Part shown: piece after piece, positions 63,828-64,000 of the stretch
Numbering within the stretch: position 1 is the stretch's first letter
Layout of the letters: the number at the start of each line of letters is the position of its first letter
Source of the DNA: Mucilaginibacter gossypiicola
GTDB taxonomy: Bacteria > Bacteroidota > Bacteroidia > Sphingobacteriales > Sphingobacteriaceae
Assembly: GCF_900110105.1 (NCBI RefSeq)
Contig: NZ_FOCL01000002.1
Span: 434,001 to 498,000 of the forward strand
Direction of reading: 5' to 3'
Length of the DNA: 64,000 nucleotides
Made by a program: the position numbers and the translations under genes
The notes under the pieces: generated by a model
The model's input: the letters and a program-made list of their open reading frames with translations, nothing else
Databases searched by the model: none
Told to the model about the DNA's origin: nothing

Positions 63828-64000
63828 ATGAAAAAAACTTACGTACTCCTGTTCAGTATGCTGATAGCTTGCTGTTGTTTTAGTTCAAAATCATACGCCC
63901 AGATTCCCCGCATACCTGAGGCCAGCTCAACACAAACCATTATCCAGGACTTCGGATTAGGAAAAGTAACCATCACTTATTCCCGCCCAAACGTTAAAGA
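63828..64000 (+). CDS. DUF2911 domain protein (3' partial)
   Basis: The first 57 codons are in the window: a signal peptide (about residues 1-25, ending SYAQ), then ASSTQTIIQDFGLGKVTITYSRPNVK, the characteristic start of DUF2911 proteins. The rest runs off the window. Function of the family unknown. Confidence 0.8.
   Translation, partial: MKKTYVLLFSMLIACCCFSSKSYAQIPRIPEASSTQTIIQDFGLGKVTITYSRPNVK

Overview
The window looks like a chromosomal segment of a Bacteroidota bacterium of the family Sphingobacteriaceae, most like Mucilaginibacter or Pedobacter. The grounds are a SusC/SusD polysaccharide utilisation locus, TAnnTTTG-type promoters, an ECF sigma/anti-sigma pair whose membrane protein carries a carboxypeptidase-regulatory domain, an M1-like/ABC-2 fusion protein, DUF2911 and DUF4197 proteins, and weak Shine-Dalgarno sequences. 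No genus-level marker was tested.

Layout. (1) 1-3046: the end of an ABC-2 permease fused to an M1-peptidase-like domain whose zinc site is degenerate. (2) 3.35-15.6 kb: an accessory island ending at tRNA-Ala(GGC). It holds a mobilizable element of about 6 kb (HTH protein, SF3-type primase-helicase, phased GATGAG repeats, toprim primase, oriT-like inverted repeats, MobC-like protein, MOBP-type relaxase, coiled-coil membrane protein) with no integrase in view. After it come a GtrA-like protein, a small membrane protein plus ABC ATPase, an orphan ccmC-ccmD pair, and decayed genes, the clearest being the C-terminus of a type I restriction HsdR subunit. A 15-bp direct repeat brackets most of the island. 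(3) 15.9-23.0 kb: a PQQ-type sugar dehydrogenase, then a cobalamin-riboswitch operon (BtuB-like receptor and three surface lipoproteins, two of them beta-propellers). (4) 23-28.6 kb: an MFS transporter, three small charged ORFs including a tandem paralogous pair, and a long PiT phosphate transporter with a universal stress protein and a small membrane protein. (5) 28.7-33.4 kb: a type III polyketide synthase cluster with UbiA prenyltransferase, YceI, FAD oxidoreductase and methyltransferase, probably making a prenylated phenolic or quinone lipid. (6) 33.4-36.9 kb: a sensor kinase, DUF47 protein, short PiT transporter and DUF4197 protein. (7) 37-40.8 kb: the ECF sigma/anti-sigma-like pair and an M28 peptidase. 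(8) 41.3-43.2 kb: a solitary beta-helix protein with a phage-tailspike-like start. (9) 43.3-51 kb: rimP-nusA-infB, a lipoprotein, an L,D-transpeptidase-like protein, a prohibitin-like protein and an unknown exported protein. (10) 51.3-61.9 kb: a PUL encoding SusC, SusD, DUF3823, an unassigned 730-aa secreted protein and a GH92 alpha-mannosidase. (11) 62-64 kb: REP-like repeats, an RlmI-type methyltransferase and the start of a DUF2911 protein.

How the parts work together: the riboswitch operon captures and imports B12. The PUL probably binds and trims alpha-mannose-containing glycans. Two phosphate-uptake modules of different architecture lie on either side of the polyketide cluster. The 3.35-15.6 kb stretch is a site of repeated gain and decay beside a tRNA. 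All functions are read from sequence motifs and context; no database search was run.
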